Source: Aedes albopictus (lineage: Eukaryota; Arthropoda; Insecta; Diptera; Culicidae). From it: DNA of 64,000 bases. Positions 23,256 to 35,699 of the stretch are shown in pieces. The DNA lies in assembly GCF_035046485.1 (NCBI RefSeq), contig NC_085136.1, positions 299,235,778-299,299,777 on the forward strand. The letters are read 5' to 3'. Position 1 is the stretch's first letter; every line of letters begins with the position of its first letter. The translations under genes were made by a program, and so were the position numbers. The notes under the pieces are model-generated. The model did not search any database. It was given only the letters and a program-made list of their open reading frames with translations, and was not told the DNA's origin.

Positions 23256-24368
23256 TCCTGAAGCAACTTTGCCGGAAATCTACAGCATATACATACCTTA
23301 GCATGAATTCCTGTAGTAATCCCAGCAAGCAGTCGTTCATAAAACACGTAGATCGTATTTTGGTCATCTCAAACCCCCTCCCCTCAGGAAGACTTTCGTT
23401 CATACACAAATTTCTATGAAGCGTAGACTTTAGCCAGACCCCGTTCCCCCTCTCCAGCCTGAAGGTCTTCCTGTAGGAATCCCTAGAGGCATCTCTAGAA
23501 AGAAGAAGAAGAAAATTTGCCTTTTTCATTTTGGTTCAGTTGAAGAAGTTATGTTTGGGGATGTCTGACTTATACTCACATCAACAGACAACGCTTGTTC
23601 TGTTCCAGCTATAACTAAACAGAAGAATCTTCCAGCAATTTAAAACGATAATAGTTTAAGGACTTAAAATCCCTGTTTAACATTGCACCAGAACCTCAAA
23701 TGAATAATTCGCAAGAAGGAAACTTCTATCTATAGTGTAAATTTTATTATGTTCTTGCTCACTTGTAAAGCTTAAAATAAGAAGGTTCAGTTTTTACCGA
23801 AATATCAGAAATTGACATTACCGATAATCAGTAAACTTGATTTTTATGACGAAAGTTCGGTATAAATCAGGTTTTGCAGAACCGGTTCGGCGTTTTGGAT
23901 TACCGAGATGAAAATTCAAGTTTAAGTGTGTAGGCCACGTTAGGTGCTAGGGAGCATCCATTTTTGGCCTATTTTCCCATACCATTATACATGACACGTA
24001 GAGACTGCCCTCCCTCCTTAACTGTTACGTCATTTATGGACGGTCCTTAAGGAAGATGAGATGTGTTGATTGAAAAGATATTGGGCCGTTTTCAAAAGTA
24101 ACACGAGATTTGTTCATTATGTAATTTATAATGACGCCAAAAACCTAAACAGATTGTAAAATAACAATGCTTACAAAATGGAGGTCTTGCCATAGGAAGG
24201 AGAGGGGGTTGAAAATAGGCATTTTTTGTGTGACGTAACTGATTCCTCCAAAATTTCCAGAAGCCGGGGACCGGTGCGTATACACTATAGCGATCACACG
24301 TTCGCTTCATAAGTGGAGGTCATGGGTCTCCAGTTGCTCTTTCTCACGAGAGCGGCTCATAGCTCTAA
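23256..24368. other. No gene; decayed MITE-like segments
   Basis: No coding similarity. Near 23945-24055 a degenerate inverted pair (AGGGAGCATCC and GGACGGTCCTT) hints at an old MITE. Confidence 0.35.
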
Positions 24369-24525
24369 GGGGCTGTCCATAAACCACGTGGTCATGAGGG
24401 GGGGGGGGGGTTCGGCCAAAGACCGTTTTGTATGGACGAATAAAAAAAATTGTATGCACTAATGACCACGCGGGGGGGGATTGAGAACTCCAAAAAAAAT
24501 GACCACGTGGTTTATGGACAGCCCC
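24369..24525. mobile_element. 157-bp MITE, TAA target duplication
   Basis: Inverted ends GGGGCTGTCCATAAACCACG are near-perfect, with TAA at 24366-24368 and 24526-24528. The interior has G-runs of 8 and 14. It is the same family as 52087-52234. Confidence 0.8.
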
Positions 24526-24937
24526 TAACGGGCCTAGAAACTTGGATATCGGTGAACCGAAACTCATAATGGACGACCCCCAATCGGACTGGAAAAGGAA
24601 CAACAGCCACACATCAGCATCATCGTGCAAATCTTACTATCATGAGCAGGGTAGAAGAGTGAAGGCAGCAAAAAAGCACTAGTTCGATATAGTAGAATAG
24701 AATACATTTAGGCGCTGTACAAAGTGTAATTGCACGTAGTGCCCTAGTGGACTAGTAACTATAAATAAGGTTAAGTCGTTAAGAATTTTCAAAAATCCAG
24801 AAGCCCGTCTAAATTTTCTGGGAATTACACGATACTCATCCAGAGATCTTCATCAATATTTGTATGACACATATACATTTTGTTCCACACGCTATATTTG
24901 AGAATAAATAAGTTCTTTCCATGAAAAAAAGTGGAGT

Positions 24938-25201
24938 GGTTTCCAGTAAGCCTAATGGTTTAGGCTATGGGTCGCCAATCCGGAGACGGCGGGTTCGATT
25001 TCCGTTCCGGTCGGGAAAATTTTCTCGACTCCCTGGGCATAGTGTATCATTGCTTGCCTCACAATGTACAAATTCATGCAATAATGGCAGGCAAAGAAAG
25101 TCCTTCAATTAATAACTGTGGAAGTGCTCAAAGAACACTAAGTTGAAGCGAGGCAAGCCAAGTCCCAGTGGGGACGTAGAGCCATCAAGAAGAACAAGAA
25201 G
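24938..25201 (+). mobile_element. Feilai-like tRNA SINE, near full length
   Basis: A tRNA-like head (GCCTAATGG A-box region, GGGTTCGATTTCC B box) is followed by TCGGGAAAATTTTCTCGACT, the conserved body (GGCAGGCAAAGAAAG, AACTGTGGAAGTGCTC, CAGTGGGGACGTAGAGCC) and an AAG-type tail. This is the arrangement of Aedes Feilai SINEs as I recall them. A truncated relative lies at 15132-15270. Confidence 0.78.
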
Positions 25202-25342
25202 TTTCAGAAGGGTAACGATACAACTTGGAAGAGTCAAGGTACCAGCTCCGCTGGTCACTTAAATTTCGCTGGCAACCCACTGGTGAGTTGCGATTAATAG
25301 TTGTCATCACGCATTTAATATCTTTAAATATAACCTTGTTTG

Positions 25343-25348
25343 TTTATT
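25343..25348 (-). promoter_or_regulatory. Polyadenylation signal of copy C
   Basis: The minus strand reads AATAAA 44 nt downstream of the copy C stop codon, normal spacing for a short insect 3' UTR. Confidence 0.55.
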
Positions 25349-25391
25349 GTAAGTACTGAAATTCATCGAATATTCGTTTCAAATGTTATCC

Positions 25392-26755
25392 TCAACACTC
25401 ATCTCTGTTGAAGAATCCTCCGATATTTCCGCAATCTTTCGTTTCTTTGATATATTCGTACAGTTTCCGTGTCAATGGATAGGGCTCACTCGCACAGTCA
25501 CCCAGATAGTCATCCAAATCCAGTGAAAATGCGTAGATTCCGGCCAGCTGTTTCTCTTTGACAAAGTTAACCTTCTCCTGCAGCGATTGTTCATCTTCGT
25601 AGCCGATCCACTCGCGCCCCCGGTAGGTGTACGGACACTGGCCAACATCATCCCATAACTTTGGCCAGGGCGATTGTGCTATTGGCGAACGCGAAAGGAA
25701 TTTGCGGCAAATTTCGCAGTATCCGAGATATCCGGCTTCGTGTGTGTAAGTGCCGGCTGGTCCTGGACCTGTCGTTCGTGAGCCGATACTGTTCTGTTGA
25801 GAATTGGCCAAGGTGTACGTTCTACCGAACAGCGCAACTCCCAATATCATTTTTCCCGGCGTACAACGATTGGACAGCATGTGTTGAACTCCGTCCCGTA
25901 CGTTGATTCCACGGAAATTGCCCACGTCGTGGGAACGATCAGCCATGGGACTATGTACATCGGCGAAATTGTTCCACCATCCTCGCATATCGTAGCCAAT
26001 GAGATGGACAAAGTGGGCAGCACTAAAATTAACAAGTGTAATCATTTGGAACTAGTTTGAAAATTGAAGCACAATTGAACTTACTCGCACAAATCTCCGA
26101 TGTCGTATCCGATGGCCAACCTGGCTTTATCCAACGGTACCTGAACCGTTACCTCCCATCCTCGACCTCGTGACGTGAAAGCTCGCTTCAGCTCCTCCAC
26201 CAAATAAATCAAGTTGTCTTTATCGTTGCTGTTTCCGCCTCGTTCAGGATTGCCCGGATAAAGCCACGCAATTTCCAGCCCATCAAAGCCATATTCTTCC
26301 AAGAAGTTCACCACACTTTGCACAAAGATCTTCCTTCGATCCCTGAAGGCAGCCATCTTGCTAAACTTTGCCCCGCCGTGCCCCCATCCTCCTACAGCGA
26401 TGGTCGTTTTAAGCTCAGGATAGGTCTTCTTCAAATCAACGAACCGCCCGAACCCGTCCTGTACGATGTCGATCTCTCGCTGTAGCGGTACCAGCTTGTA
26501 CGTATCTTCATCGATTCCGATAAAGTTGTAAACCACGTGTGTGCACAGATTTCCCGGTACATTCTCCACACGGTAGGATGCTCCTCCGGATCGGCCCTGT
26601 GACCAGGTCGTGTAGTGACATACCATTCGGCGAGAAGGACCTAACAAGTTTTCAAATATTTAAAAACTTTCATTCATTGATCGCCCATCTCACTTACCAT
26701 CATCGATTGCCCTCACCGATGCAACCATAGCCAATACAGCCGTAATAAACAGCAT
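25392..26755 (-). CDS. Catalytically inactive GH18 chitinase-like protein, copy C (complete, about 414 aa)
   Basis: Minus-strand exons are 26698-26755, 26085-26640 and 25392-26022 (stop TGA). I chose the ATG at 26755 because it gives a compact signal peptide, MLFITAVLAMVASVRA. An upstream in-frame ATG at 26854 would add 33 residues and is possible. GH18 signatures include HYTTWSQ, LCTHVVYNF, TIAVGGWG, GYDMRGWW, LFGRTYTLA and YAFSLDLDDY. The catalytic loop (about residues 139-146) reads DGLEIAWL, again with Leu for the catalytic Glu and without the acidic partners. The active-site Trp is Phe, as in copy B. The first intron falls after the signal peptide (IDDG), a different place from copies A and B. 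The second intron interrupts the codon after DLC at the same phase as in A and B. A short extra loop precedes WDDVGQCPY. There is no CBM14 domain. Confidence 0.9.
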
Positions 26756-26881
26756 CACATTATCTGTCGTAAATAGAGAGCGAAGGGGTAAGGTCATTAT
26801 CACTCCAGCAGTAAACAGTGGGAAGCATAGCAACGGGATTCCCCTTTTCGTCATAAACCTGAATAAAAACAAGCTCCGCAA

Positions 26882-28030
26882 ACTATCTCGTCTGACCGGC
26901 TACCGAAGTGTATCAGGTTATCGTTTGTAAACAAACCGCCCGTTAATGGAGCAGCGCGATATGTAACTGTAGGTAAAAACTTGTTTGCGGTTCCACTTAC
27001 CCTTAAGCTCCATCTTGCCCGATGGGAGATCCTACTGTGGCCGGCATCGATCGGGACCGGCTGTTTTAAGCGATGATCGTTTGTGCGTACTCGCGGGAGC
27101 GAGTTTGGGCAATACTCTGGGATTGGGGAGTTTCCGACTGGAGCGAGTTCTCTCCACTTGAGACACGTTTGAAGAGTCTAAGAAACTCACGAGAATTTAT
27201 GTTTTATAGCAGATTGTTTATGGTCACTGATTACAAATTGCGAAAAAGATCGTTGAGAACGAATGTGAGTGCTGAGGCAAATTAAAAGTTTGGCCTGATA
27301 AATTGGGTTTTCCAATGGTATTCACATTATTCCATAATCGGGATCTCCAACCCAAAATTAATCGAAATCAGAAAATTTCATCATTGGTGATGCCCGGGAA
27401 TTATTGGGTTTCGATATCTATAACATTTTGAAAATTTACTAAATTATCATTTTTCAGCTACATAAATAATAATACATAATAATCAAACTTATTTCGTGCA
27501 CTTAGGCTGGAACAAATCTCATTTTCTTCTTTTGTCACAGTGATCGTTGACTCGTCAAGGGGGAGGATGATAAATAATAAACGTTGAAAAAATACCCTAA
27601 CAATTGGGCAAAATCACAAAATTCGTCGGATTTGCTAAGAAATTGTTTGGGCCACTCAAATTTCATCTTAAAATTTTAAAATTTCTTGAATAATTTATTT
27701 GTTTTCCCTCTCAAAATGTTGAATTCTGACCAACGTTTTCCGAAGTTGTCATAAGTAGAAATCGTAATTTAAGAATCTTTTGTTTGTTTGACCACCAAGA
27801 CATAGTAACGCAATAAAATGGCGTTATACTCAAAGAAAAACCCTAATCAATCCACCTAGCGATGATGGTGCCTTTCTCGTGCCTTCGAAACCCTATTTTG
27901 ACAAAACTCAAGTAACATGTTGATGAATATCGCACTTTCATACGTTTAACAAAAATCCATTTCATAACACCAAAAATCATATCGTTTATCTGGTTTTTTG
28001 TTTGCGCCTTAAACTCTTAAAAAACGCAAT
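26882..28030. other. Copy C upstream region, no gene recognised
   Basis: Contains the presumed promoter of copy C, but no clear TATA element. The open frame at 27073-27285 matches nothing recognised. Confidence 0.35.
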
Positions 28031-28039
28031 CTTGTATTT

Positions 28040-29000
28040 CCAGCCGCCATTTTGGATATAAGTCCGCCATCTAGGATATTCTGGTTGCCATTTTGGACTC
28101 CAGACTTCTTCTTCATGCCAGATATACTCATATTGATAGGTTCTAGAGAGCCTCAAACTCCAATAAAAAGCCGCCATTTTGTATAATCCGGTCGCCGTTT
28201 TTGAACTCCGGATATTTTTACCCATATTTCATGATTCTAGAGCCTAAACAGCCATCTTGAATTTGTAGCCGCCACGTTGGATTTTACACCGCTATCTTGT
28301 ATATTGTATATTAATGGTTTTAGAGCCTAAAACACCATTAAATAGCCGCCATATTTAATTTGGAGCTGCCATCTTCGATATTATGGTCACCGCCATCTTG
28401 GATTTTAGACTGCCATCTTGGATATATTGGTCGGCATTTTTGGACCACCATCTTGCATATTGTATAGTTCTAGGGCCTAAAACGTCAATAAACAGCCCCC
28501 ATCTTGAATTTTGAGCCTTTATTTTGGATTTTAGACCGCTATCTTGGTTATTATGGTCACCATTTTTGGATTTAGGACATCTTCCCCATACCAAATATAC
28601 CCGTATTGCATGGTTTAGGTCTAACATGACATTTAACAGCCACCATTTTGAATTTTCAGCCGCCATCTTGAATTTTAGATCGCCATTTTTCGATATTTTA
28701 ATCGCCATTTTTGGACTCCAGACATCTTTCCCATACCAAATAAACCCATATTGTGTGGTTTTAGAGCCTGAAACACAATTAAACAGCCGCCATCTTGAAT
28801 TTGGAGCCACCATCTTAGATTTTAGACCGCCATATTGGATATTCTGGTCGACATTTTTGGACTCCAGACATCTTCCTCATACCAAATATACCCTATATTG
28901 CATGATTTCAGAGCCTAAAACTCTATGTAACAGCCACTTTGAATTTGAATTTTGAATTTGGAGCTGCCATTTTGAATATAGGGCCGCTATCTTGAATGTT
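28040..29000. repeat. Tandem array dominated by CCGCCAT(C/T)TTG motifs
   Basis: Blocks of 12-20 bp reading GCCGCCATCTTGGATTTT and variants alternate within a higher-order unit of roughly 150-200 bp that also holds CATACCAAATATACC and GGTTTTAGAGCCTAAAAC. Exact CCGCCAT(C/T)TTG occurs near 28044, 28171, 28389, 28670 and 28788, with many one-off variants. The minus-strand frame 28355-28813 is a by-product. Confidence 0.75.
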
Positions 29001-29175
29001 GGGTTGACATCGTGGAATTTCTAGTCTCCAGTGTTAATTTGCGCACAAAATTCGTCACTGATCCGGACCATTTTTAATAGCAAACAATACGGTAAAATTC
29101 CGGTTCGATTTGAGCTATCCGAAAAATCGGCCAATGGGAAGTGCTTTTAAAGTGAGTGAACTTATTTTGCGCACA

Positions 29176-29222
29176 AACATACATACATACACACATACAT
29201 ACACACATACATACACAAATAC
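29176..29222. repeat. ACAT/ACAC simple repeat
   Basis: Alternating acat and acac tetranucleotides over about 45 bp. Confidence 0.85.
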
Positions 29223-29292
29223 AGACATCATCTCAATTCGTCGAGCTGAGTTGATTGGTATATGTGACTTGACCCTCGGAGCCTTCTATCGA

Positions 29293-30610
29293 AAATTCGT
29301 TTTTTGAGTGAGGTGCCCTCCGGTAGTTTTCGGGTTTCGGTTTCTGCTGCTTCCATTGTCCTGCCGGCGCCGAGGTCGACCCGTCCATGCCGGTCCCCTT
29401 CTGGCTTCCGGTTGGACGGCGCCCCGACTGTTGCAGGAGGTTATAGATGTCCGACCTTGGGGATCGTTGTGGCGTTTGATTTCTGCCGATCTCCTTCCGC
29501 TACAGTGTCCGACCTTGAGGGTCGATGTAGTCCCGGCGATGCCGGGGGGTCCGGGGTATTGATAACACAGCGCAACATTTTTTTGTCTCAAGAGCAAACT
29601 TATGTGTCTCTGACAGATTTTGGGCCGCTGAATCCGAACCCGGGCTCAGATTTGCTTCAACACGTCACAATTTTGAGCTATACCTCAATTTATAGGGCAA
29701 AATATGCGATTTTGGGCTTTTTTGACTGCAAGCCATTAAGCAAGGAAATATTTTTTTAAGCAATCAAATGGTTAATTGGTCAATTAACATCTAAATTAAC
29801 GACTCATGCAAAATATTTCGTTTTACCTAATCAAATTTGATAGATTTAAGCATTTTATGTTAGTATGAAAACTTGCATGCAACTTTTGGAGGGTGACTTG
29901 TATGGGAAATACCGTACCTAACATAAATCGCTTAAAACTATCAAATTCGATTTGGTAAAACGAAATATTTTGCATGAGTCGTTAATTTAGATGTTAATTG
30001 ACCAATTAACCATTTGATTGCTTAAAAAAATATTTCCTTGCTTAATGGCTTGCAGTCAAAAAAGCCCAAAATCGCATATTTTGCCCTATAAATTGAGGTA
30101 TAGCTCATAATTGTGACGTGTTGGAGCAAATCTGAGCCTGGATTCGGATTCAGCGGACCAAAATCTGTCAGAGACACGTTAGTTTGCTCTTGAGACAGAC
30201 CAAAAGTTAATTTTTGTTACGCTGTGTAATTTTGTGGTTTGGTGGTTCCGTGGTGGTGGGGCTCTGCCCGCTGGTGGTTCGTGGTGGTTTGGAGGATCGT
30301 TTTGCGGTACGACTTGTCACTTGGGTCCCAGGAAAGCCCGAAGGGCCCAGGGGGCCCACCGGGGGTTCTGGTTCGAGGTTCGTTGGGGTAGGCCTTGAGG
30401 TTGAGTGGGGATGGGACTTACCGCTCGGATCCCGGGAACCCGAGAGGTCCGAGGTGCCCACCGTTCCCGGTAGTTTTTGGATTTCGGTTTCTGCTGCTTC
30501 CATCGTCCTGCCGGCGCCGAGGTCGACCCGTCTATGCCGGTCCCCTTCCGGCTTCCGGTTGGACGGCGCCCCGACTGTTGCAGGAGGTTAAGGGCGGACG
30601 GGACGGTCGG
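29293..30610. repeat. GC-rich direct repeats bracketing a foldback element
   Basis: About 150 bp at 29300-29450 (GGTTTCTGCTGCTTCCAT, then GGTTGGACGGCGCCCCGACT) recurs at 30455-30600 with few changes. Between 30230 and 30440, and again at 30880-30990, further GC-rich units include GGGACTTACC-CTCGGATCCC. The composition is far more GC-rich than its surroundings. No coding family is recognised; a LINE 5' UTR or another element's monomers are possible. Confidence 0.6.
29566..30226. mobile_element. 661-bp foldback element, TAA target duplication, about 300-bp arms
   Basis: The ends are CACAGCG and its inverse, flanked by TAA at 29563-29565 and 30227-30229. The two arms (about 29566-29880 and 29930-30226) are nearly identical inverted copies over about 300 bp. 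There is no coding content. Confidence 0.85.
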
Positions 30611-30640
30611 GGAAATATCCGCCATTGCTCTGTTGCTACT

Positions 30641-30769
30641 AAGATGGTAATCTCAGATTCTACTTCATATTTTGCAACAAAAATCTATCACTGTGTATGC
30701 TCACTTGCAGTGCATATGCTGATTGTTTTTCAGCATCTTCAGTGCGATAGAACTCGAGATTACCATCTT
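30641..30769. mobile_element. Small MITE
   Basis: Inverted AAGATGGTAATCTC ends about 130 bp apart, with AT-rich interior. Confidence 0.55.
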
Positions 30770-30989
30770 CAAAATCGCGAGGCAAATTGTTAGAAAGAGA
30801 GGCAAGATAGGAAAAATAACACGGCGTCCCGTTTCACCTTAACTATTGATGTTCTCCTTCGGTTGTATGTTGTGTGAGTGCTCGTGACGGGGTCATTCTT
30901 TCCTCCTTGACGACCGGATTGATCGTGGTGTCGTGGTGGAGGGTGGATTGTTTGGAGTGGGACTTACCACTCGGATCCCGGGGAGTCCG

Positions 30990-32760
30990 AGCGATCAGAA
31001 TGTTTCATCATGCTTAGTATCTTTTCATTTTCAGAACTTCAACTGTAGAACCCAAATTTTAAAAGAAATTTTTATAGAAATAATATCTTGTGACTATTAG
31101 ATCAGGTAATCATTGGAGAATACACTACAGTCAGCGTGTCCCAACATTTCCAATATTTCCTAACGAATTGTTGAAAACTTAATAATTTTTCAATATAAAT
31201 AAATAAAAATTATTGTTTTGCCATCTGATGTTGTTGATAAACCGACGGCAAATACCAAAATTACGTCTTGGTTACAAGCAGAAAAATAGGTAGAGAAGCG
31301 AATATGCAGTGTGTAGCCAAAAAATAAACTGGTATCCTATTGAACAAATCTACAAACTTTAACGATTGCCGTTTAAGTAAAGATGAGTATTGCAATCATT
31401 TAAAAAATGTGTATTTTCATCAAAAAAAAAATTAGTATCCTGAATAACAGTGTTATTAATTTTGATTCCTTGAATTTACGAAAATTGTTCCATTTTGGAA
31501 TATCAGTTTGATAATGCCTAGTCAATGAATCGCCGCCATACATCTTTTTCTGATGCAGTATACGAGATTGGCACTTCCTTTGACGGGTTGATTGATCTGC
31601 TCAACGGCAGTTGCCAACACCCGAGTGATGAAATCAAAACAGTAAAAGTGTTGCCGCTCAGGCGGCTGTTCACTCTTCGAATCTCTATCTATTTTCTCTG
31701 ATTACAAGACTTTGATAGTTTTTATTATTATTTTATTGTGAGTAGTTTGTTTTTGTCGTTTCAGTGCATATGTTTTAGTTTTTAAAGTCATGTTACCATT
31801 AGAATTTATTTGTTTTCTGAGTTGGAGAACATACCAGGTAACAAATAAGCAGTGAAAATTTCATTCATTCAGCTCTTTATGCGCCTTTACTGTAGGTCAT
31901 TAAATGCTAATCTGCCGTATATGCGCCATAAGTGCTAATTGAATGCAGGTTTTGACCCAATATACGGTTGATTAAATGCTTATTCTTCCTATCCTAAAAC
32001 AAAAATATTTCCCCCCTGCTCATTTCAGCCGCTTTATATCCCTTTCTCTTTTGATATATGTATTTCTCACTTTCCACTCTGCAACTTTTGAGGCTGTTGT
32101 TCTTTGCTGATCCAGCTGAAATTGAGATCCGATCTTTCGATCCTCTGGTTGATGATGTTGCTAATCTGCGCTACAGGATAAGCTATAAATTATCAGATAA
32201 TGTGCGTTGATTTTTTGATCTATTTAAGGCTTGAGTACCACGCCGGTAGTTACTGTGTCCCGGACAAAGGCTCGGACTAGTGCTAATAGTCGAATCTACT
32301 ACATGAGACACGATGGCATAAGAAACCAATCATGGATTTTTTTTGGAAAACATCTGTTCTCCCAATGATTTGCTTCGTTTTCAGCAATAAATAATAGGAC
32401 ACCTGAATAATAATGGGTCCTACAGTCGTGGCACATAAATTGAAAAGTTAAAGTCTGTAGCAATTTTAGCATCACTCATCTCTCTTGGCAGTTTTATGGC
32501 AATAAAGCAGCAGTTTTAATGCTTGTTAACCAAAACACATCGTGCATTTGAAATGCTATATAACGACTGTCAGATTTTTAACGGCATTTAAAATGCTAAT
32601 ATAGGGCAACTTAGTAGTCGAACTGCCATGATATAATGCAGTTTTTAAGCTGGAATACGGCCTATTTAAATGCTTATTGGTAATCTGGGTGCTTTTTGGT
32701 CGCGGTGACTTAGTGTAACTAGTGTAATTAGTATTCTCTCGCTATACGACGAATAAGATT
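30990..32760. other. No gene recognised
   Basis: AT-rich sequence. No open frame of note and no terminal repeats resolved. Confidence 0.4.
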
Positions 32761-32769
32761 CAAATCACA

Positions 32770-33180
32770 TGGGCTTCGATTGAACCCTGAAACGCATTCA
32801 AACTCTTATGATACACCCTGGTGCACTCTGGAAAGCTCCTCTCAGCCCGTTGAAACTCTTAGAAATATCACTAACCTCCTCCCCAAACCCTCTGTAACCA
32901 CCTGATCAACATGTGAAAACACTTTAAACCATGAAACCCCCCTCAAACTCTCATGAAACTCGCTGGGAAGCTGCCTAAATCGCCATTAAAACAGAAATAA
33001 CTCCGAAACAACCCTGAAACGCCTTACAATGGCTTGGAACCAAACCTCACTGAAACTCCCTTGAAACCTTGAAACCTCCTGGTACCCCTGGAAGGTTCGC
33101 CGTAGAGTGCAGCGAGCTCGTGGTTCAATCTTCGATGATCTTAAGCTCCTGACGCTCAAAAACTGACACTGAACTTTGCT
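32770..33180. repeat. Degenerate GAAACTCC-type repeat and a small RTE fragment
   Basis: From 32770 to 33090, motifs like TGAAACTC and AAACCTCC recur every 10-20 bp. At 33097-33180 the minus strand encodes NHELAALYGEP-like residues, matching the RTE tail at 40050, so a short LINE scrap is embedded here. Confidence 0.55.
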
Positions 33181-33550
33181 TCAGTGATCCATTGGTAACA
33201 CATAAGTTAAAATCTGGGCTACTGAAGTGATTATTAGATGAAAATCGATCCACATTTGGATAAGCTAGCGTAAGGATGCGTTAACATTTGGGTTTCACTC
33301 TCTTGGTGAACTTAAGGGAATTCAATATCTGGACGAAATGACAGGATCTAGATGTTCAGTGAATATTTTTCAACTATACTGAGGAATCATGCACGGAAGT
33401 GCCGTTGAGTGTTGTCCAGTGATGCACACCAGGCTTCACTGGCGTTTTGCAATATCGGTTTCACATTGTATATTTTGTCGAGTCTTATACTTTTTCTAGT
33501 AAATTATATAAATTCTATAACTCGCTGTTTAAGTTAGGCAATATTTTACA

Positions 33551-34512
33551 TGAGCATGAGCATGAGCATTGGTGACCGTACACTTCGTAGTTGCTACTCC
33601 GTGATTGACCTGAGCTAGCGAAATTGCACAGAGAACCAATTGGTTGGGGCTTGGGATTTGCCACCATCCTCAATGAACACGTTTCGAGAGCTCAAACTTT
33701 ATTGGGTCAATAACGGCGCTGGCCACGTCCTTACGGTCTACCGAGGAAGGGAAAGGAATGTTAGTTCGACAACTGTTGCTACTAGAGGTTGTATGTACTA
33801 CTGGACCCTCCACAGTTGTCACGGGAAGGAGTTTTGTTAGTAGGGAGGGATTGATAGTTACATAGATCAGGGATACACTTTGGTAAGCGATGCGATCCAT
33901 GCAACCGTACAGTATACACACAAATGTGTCACCTTACAATTTGGAAGAATGGTGAGACCATGAACATTTTAAATTAAAGTTTATGGAATGAAAAAGATTT
34001 TGCGTCACCTCGCAATTGAGAGCACTGGTGAACCAATATGCTACTTGCCATGAAATCGATATATTGAAACAAAATATTGTGCCGACACTAACAGTGACGG
34101 ACCGCACAAACTTAGGCAAAATACTGACGCATAATTACGGATCAAATCAGTGTGGCCAGCACCGTAAGGTGCCGAACTGCACAAAAATACAGGAGAATTT
34201 TTTAAACACAAATTTAATTGAAAAATTTGGCCGACACTTGAAGTGACGAACTTTGCAGTTTTGTTGAGTAAATATATAAAGGATAATTTTAAACTAAACT
34301 AACAGATGAATTTACTGCATCTTTCAAAGAAAAACAAAAGCTTGTTCACCGATCATCAATCATTCATTCGAGCACCCGTCGACCTATCGCTAAAACGATA
34401 CAATCTATTGTTTTGATTTTCACGCGAGACAATAGCGAACGCGATCGATTATGCTGTCATACTCATCCCTTACAGGAGCGATGCATGCACAGCAAAGAAC
34501 AACACAATACTC
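33551..34512 (-). mobile_element. Retroposon with 23-bp target duplication and hexamer tail
   Basis: The direct repeat TTTAAGTTAGGCAATATTTT plus ACA occurs at 33528-33550 and 34513-34535. The left end is a GAGCAT-type hexamer repeat, the tail if the element reads on the minus strand. The sequence next to the tail (AGTTGCTACTCC) resembles the SINE at 20019. No ORF or clear pol III promoter was found. Confidence 0.72.
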
Positions 34513-34535
34513 TTTAAGTTAGGCAATATTTTACA

Positions 34536-35699
34536 CAACACAAACATTTATTCCGCATTACAACATTAAAGCCCAGGTTAATCATCATCATTAAATCGAC
34601 TTAATTTTATTCATACTTAAAAACTACCAACAGATAAAAAGGTTGTTCGATCGTGGCATGTAAGTTGTGTTGTTTTGATGATGAACTGATTGAAACTGAA
34701 CTTGAATAGGTGTCGGTATTGTCTTTTCATGTGCAATGAATTCGTTTTTCTCTCTTTAGGTTTAGGTGCTTTCATTCGTTGGATGCAATATCTCGCGGAT
34801 AAAGAGCAGCTTTCTTGACGTCATCGAACACTCGCAAAAGCATCCCTTGCCTTTTTAATCCACTTGATCATTCTCCAAGTTATTAGTCAGTTCCAAGTCT
34901 TGAAAACATATTATGTTCTCGTAAACCCAACACGAGCAAAAACTCCAGTACCTAAAACTGGCCAAATGAATGATTTCGTGAAAAAGTGTTTTAAAAAGTG
35001 TCATAAAAATACACCATAGAAAATGGTCATGATATCATGACTCTTTTTTCGTAATACAATCACAGCGTTACGATTTAAATAATTGTTGAGGGAGAATGGC
35101 AAATGAGGTTCTAGCACTATGAACTTGGAAGCATGATTCATGATTCTACAGAATAATTCAGTATTTATCATTTATAATCCATATTTTATTGACGCAAAAT
35201 GGCGAGCGATATCATAAATTCATGACTATGAATATAAATCATTAAAACACACATGAAACTGACAAGATTTATCATATGCATCGTACCTAGATGTAGGCCA
35301 TTGTTGCTTACTTTGTTGTCACTTTATTCGTACGCAGCAGCTGTTATGTCATTGTTTGCGCGATGAATGAAAGTTCGCTGAAAGAAATTAATACAGTACA
35401 CAGGAAAATTAAATGTATATAAAAATTAATTCAAAATAGGAACTTATCCGGGTTTTCACAAAATAACAGTTTTCAAATAACAAAGACTATCGGTTTTCTA
35501 GCGCAATGTCAGTCACTCACCATGAAATATCACTCATATTTTTTAGGCATGAAAATCACCCCATTGTGACCTGCTACCTTTAGCTGACCTAATTACATGT
35601 AAGAATTAATCATGTAAAACCGATCGGACCAAGGAAATCACGAGTGTTTACGTCATTTTTCACATAACTTTGACGTGATTACTTTTTGGAGTATACACA
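34536..35699. other. No gene recognised
   Basis: AT-rich sequence with no coding similarity and no resolved repeat termini. Confidence 0.4.
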
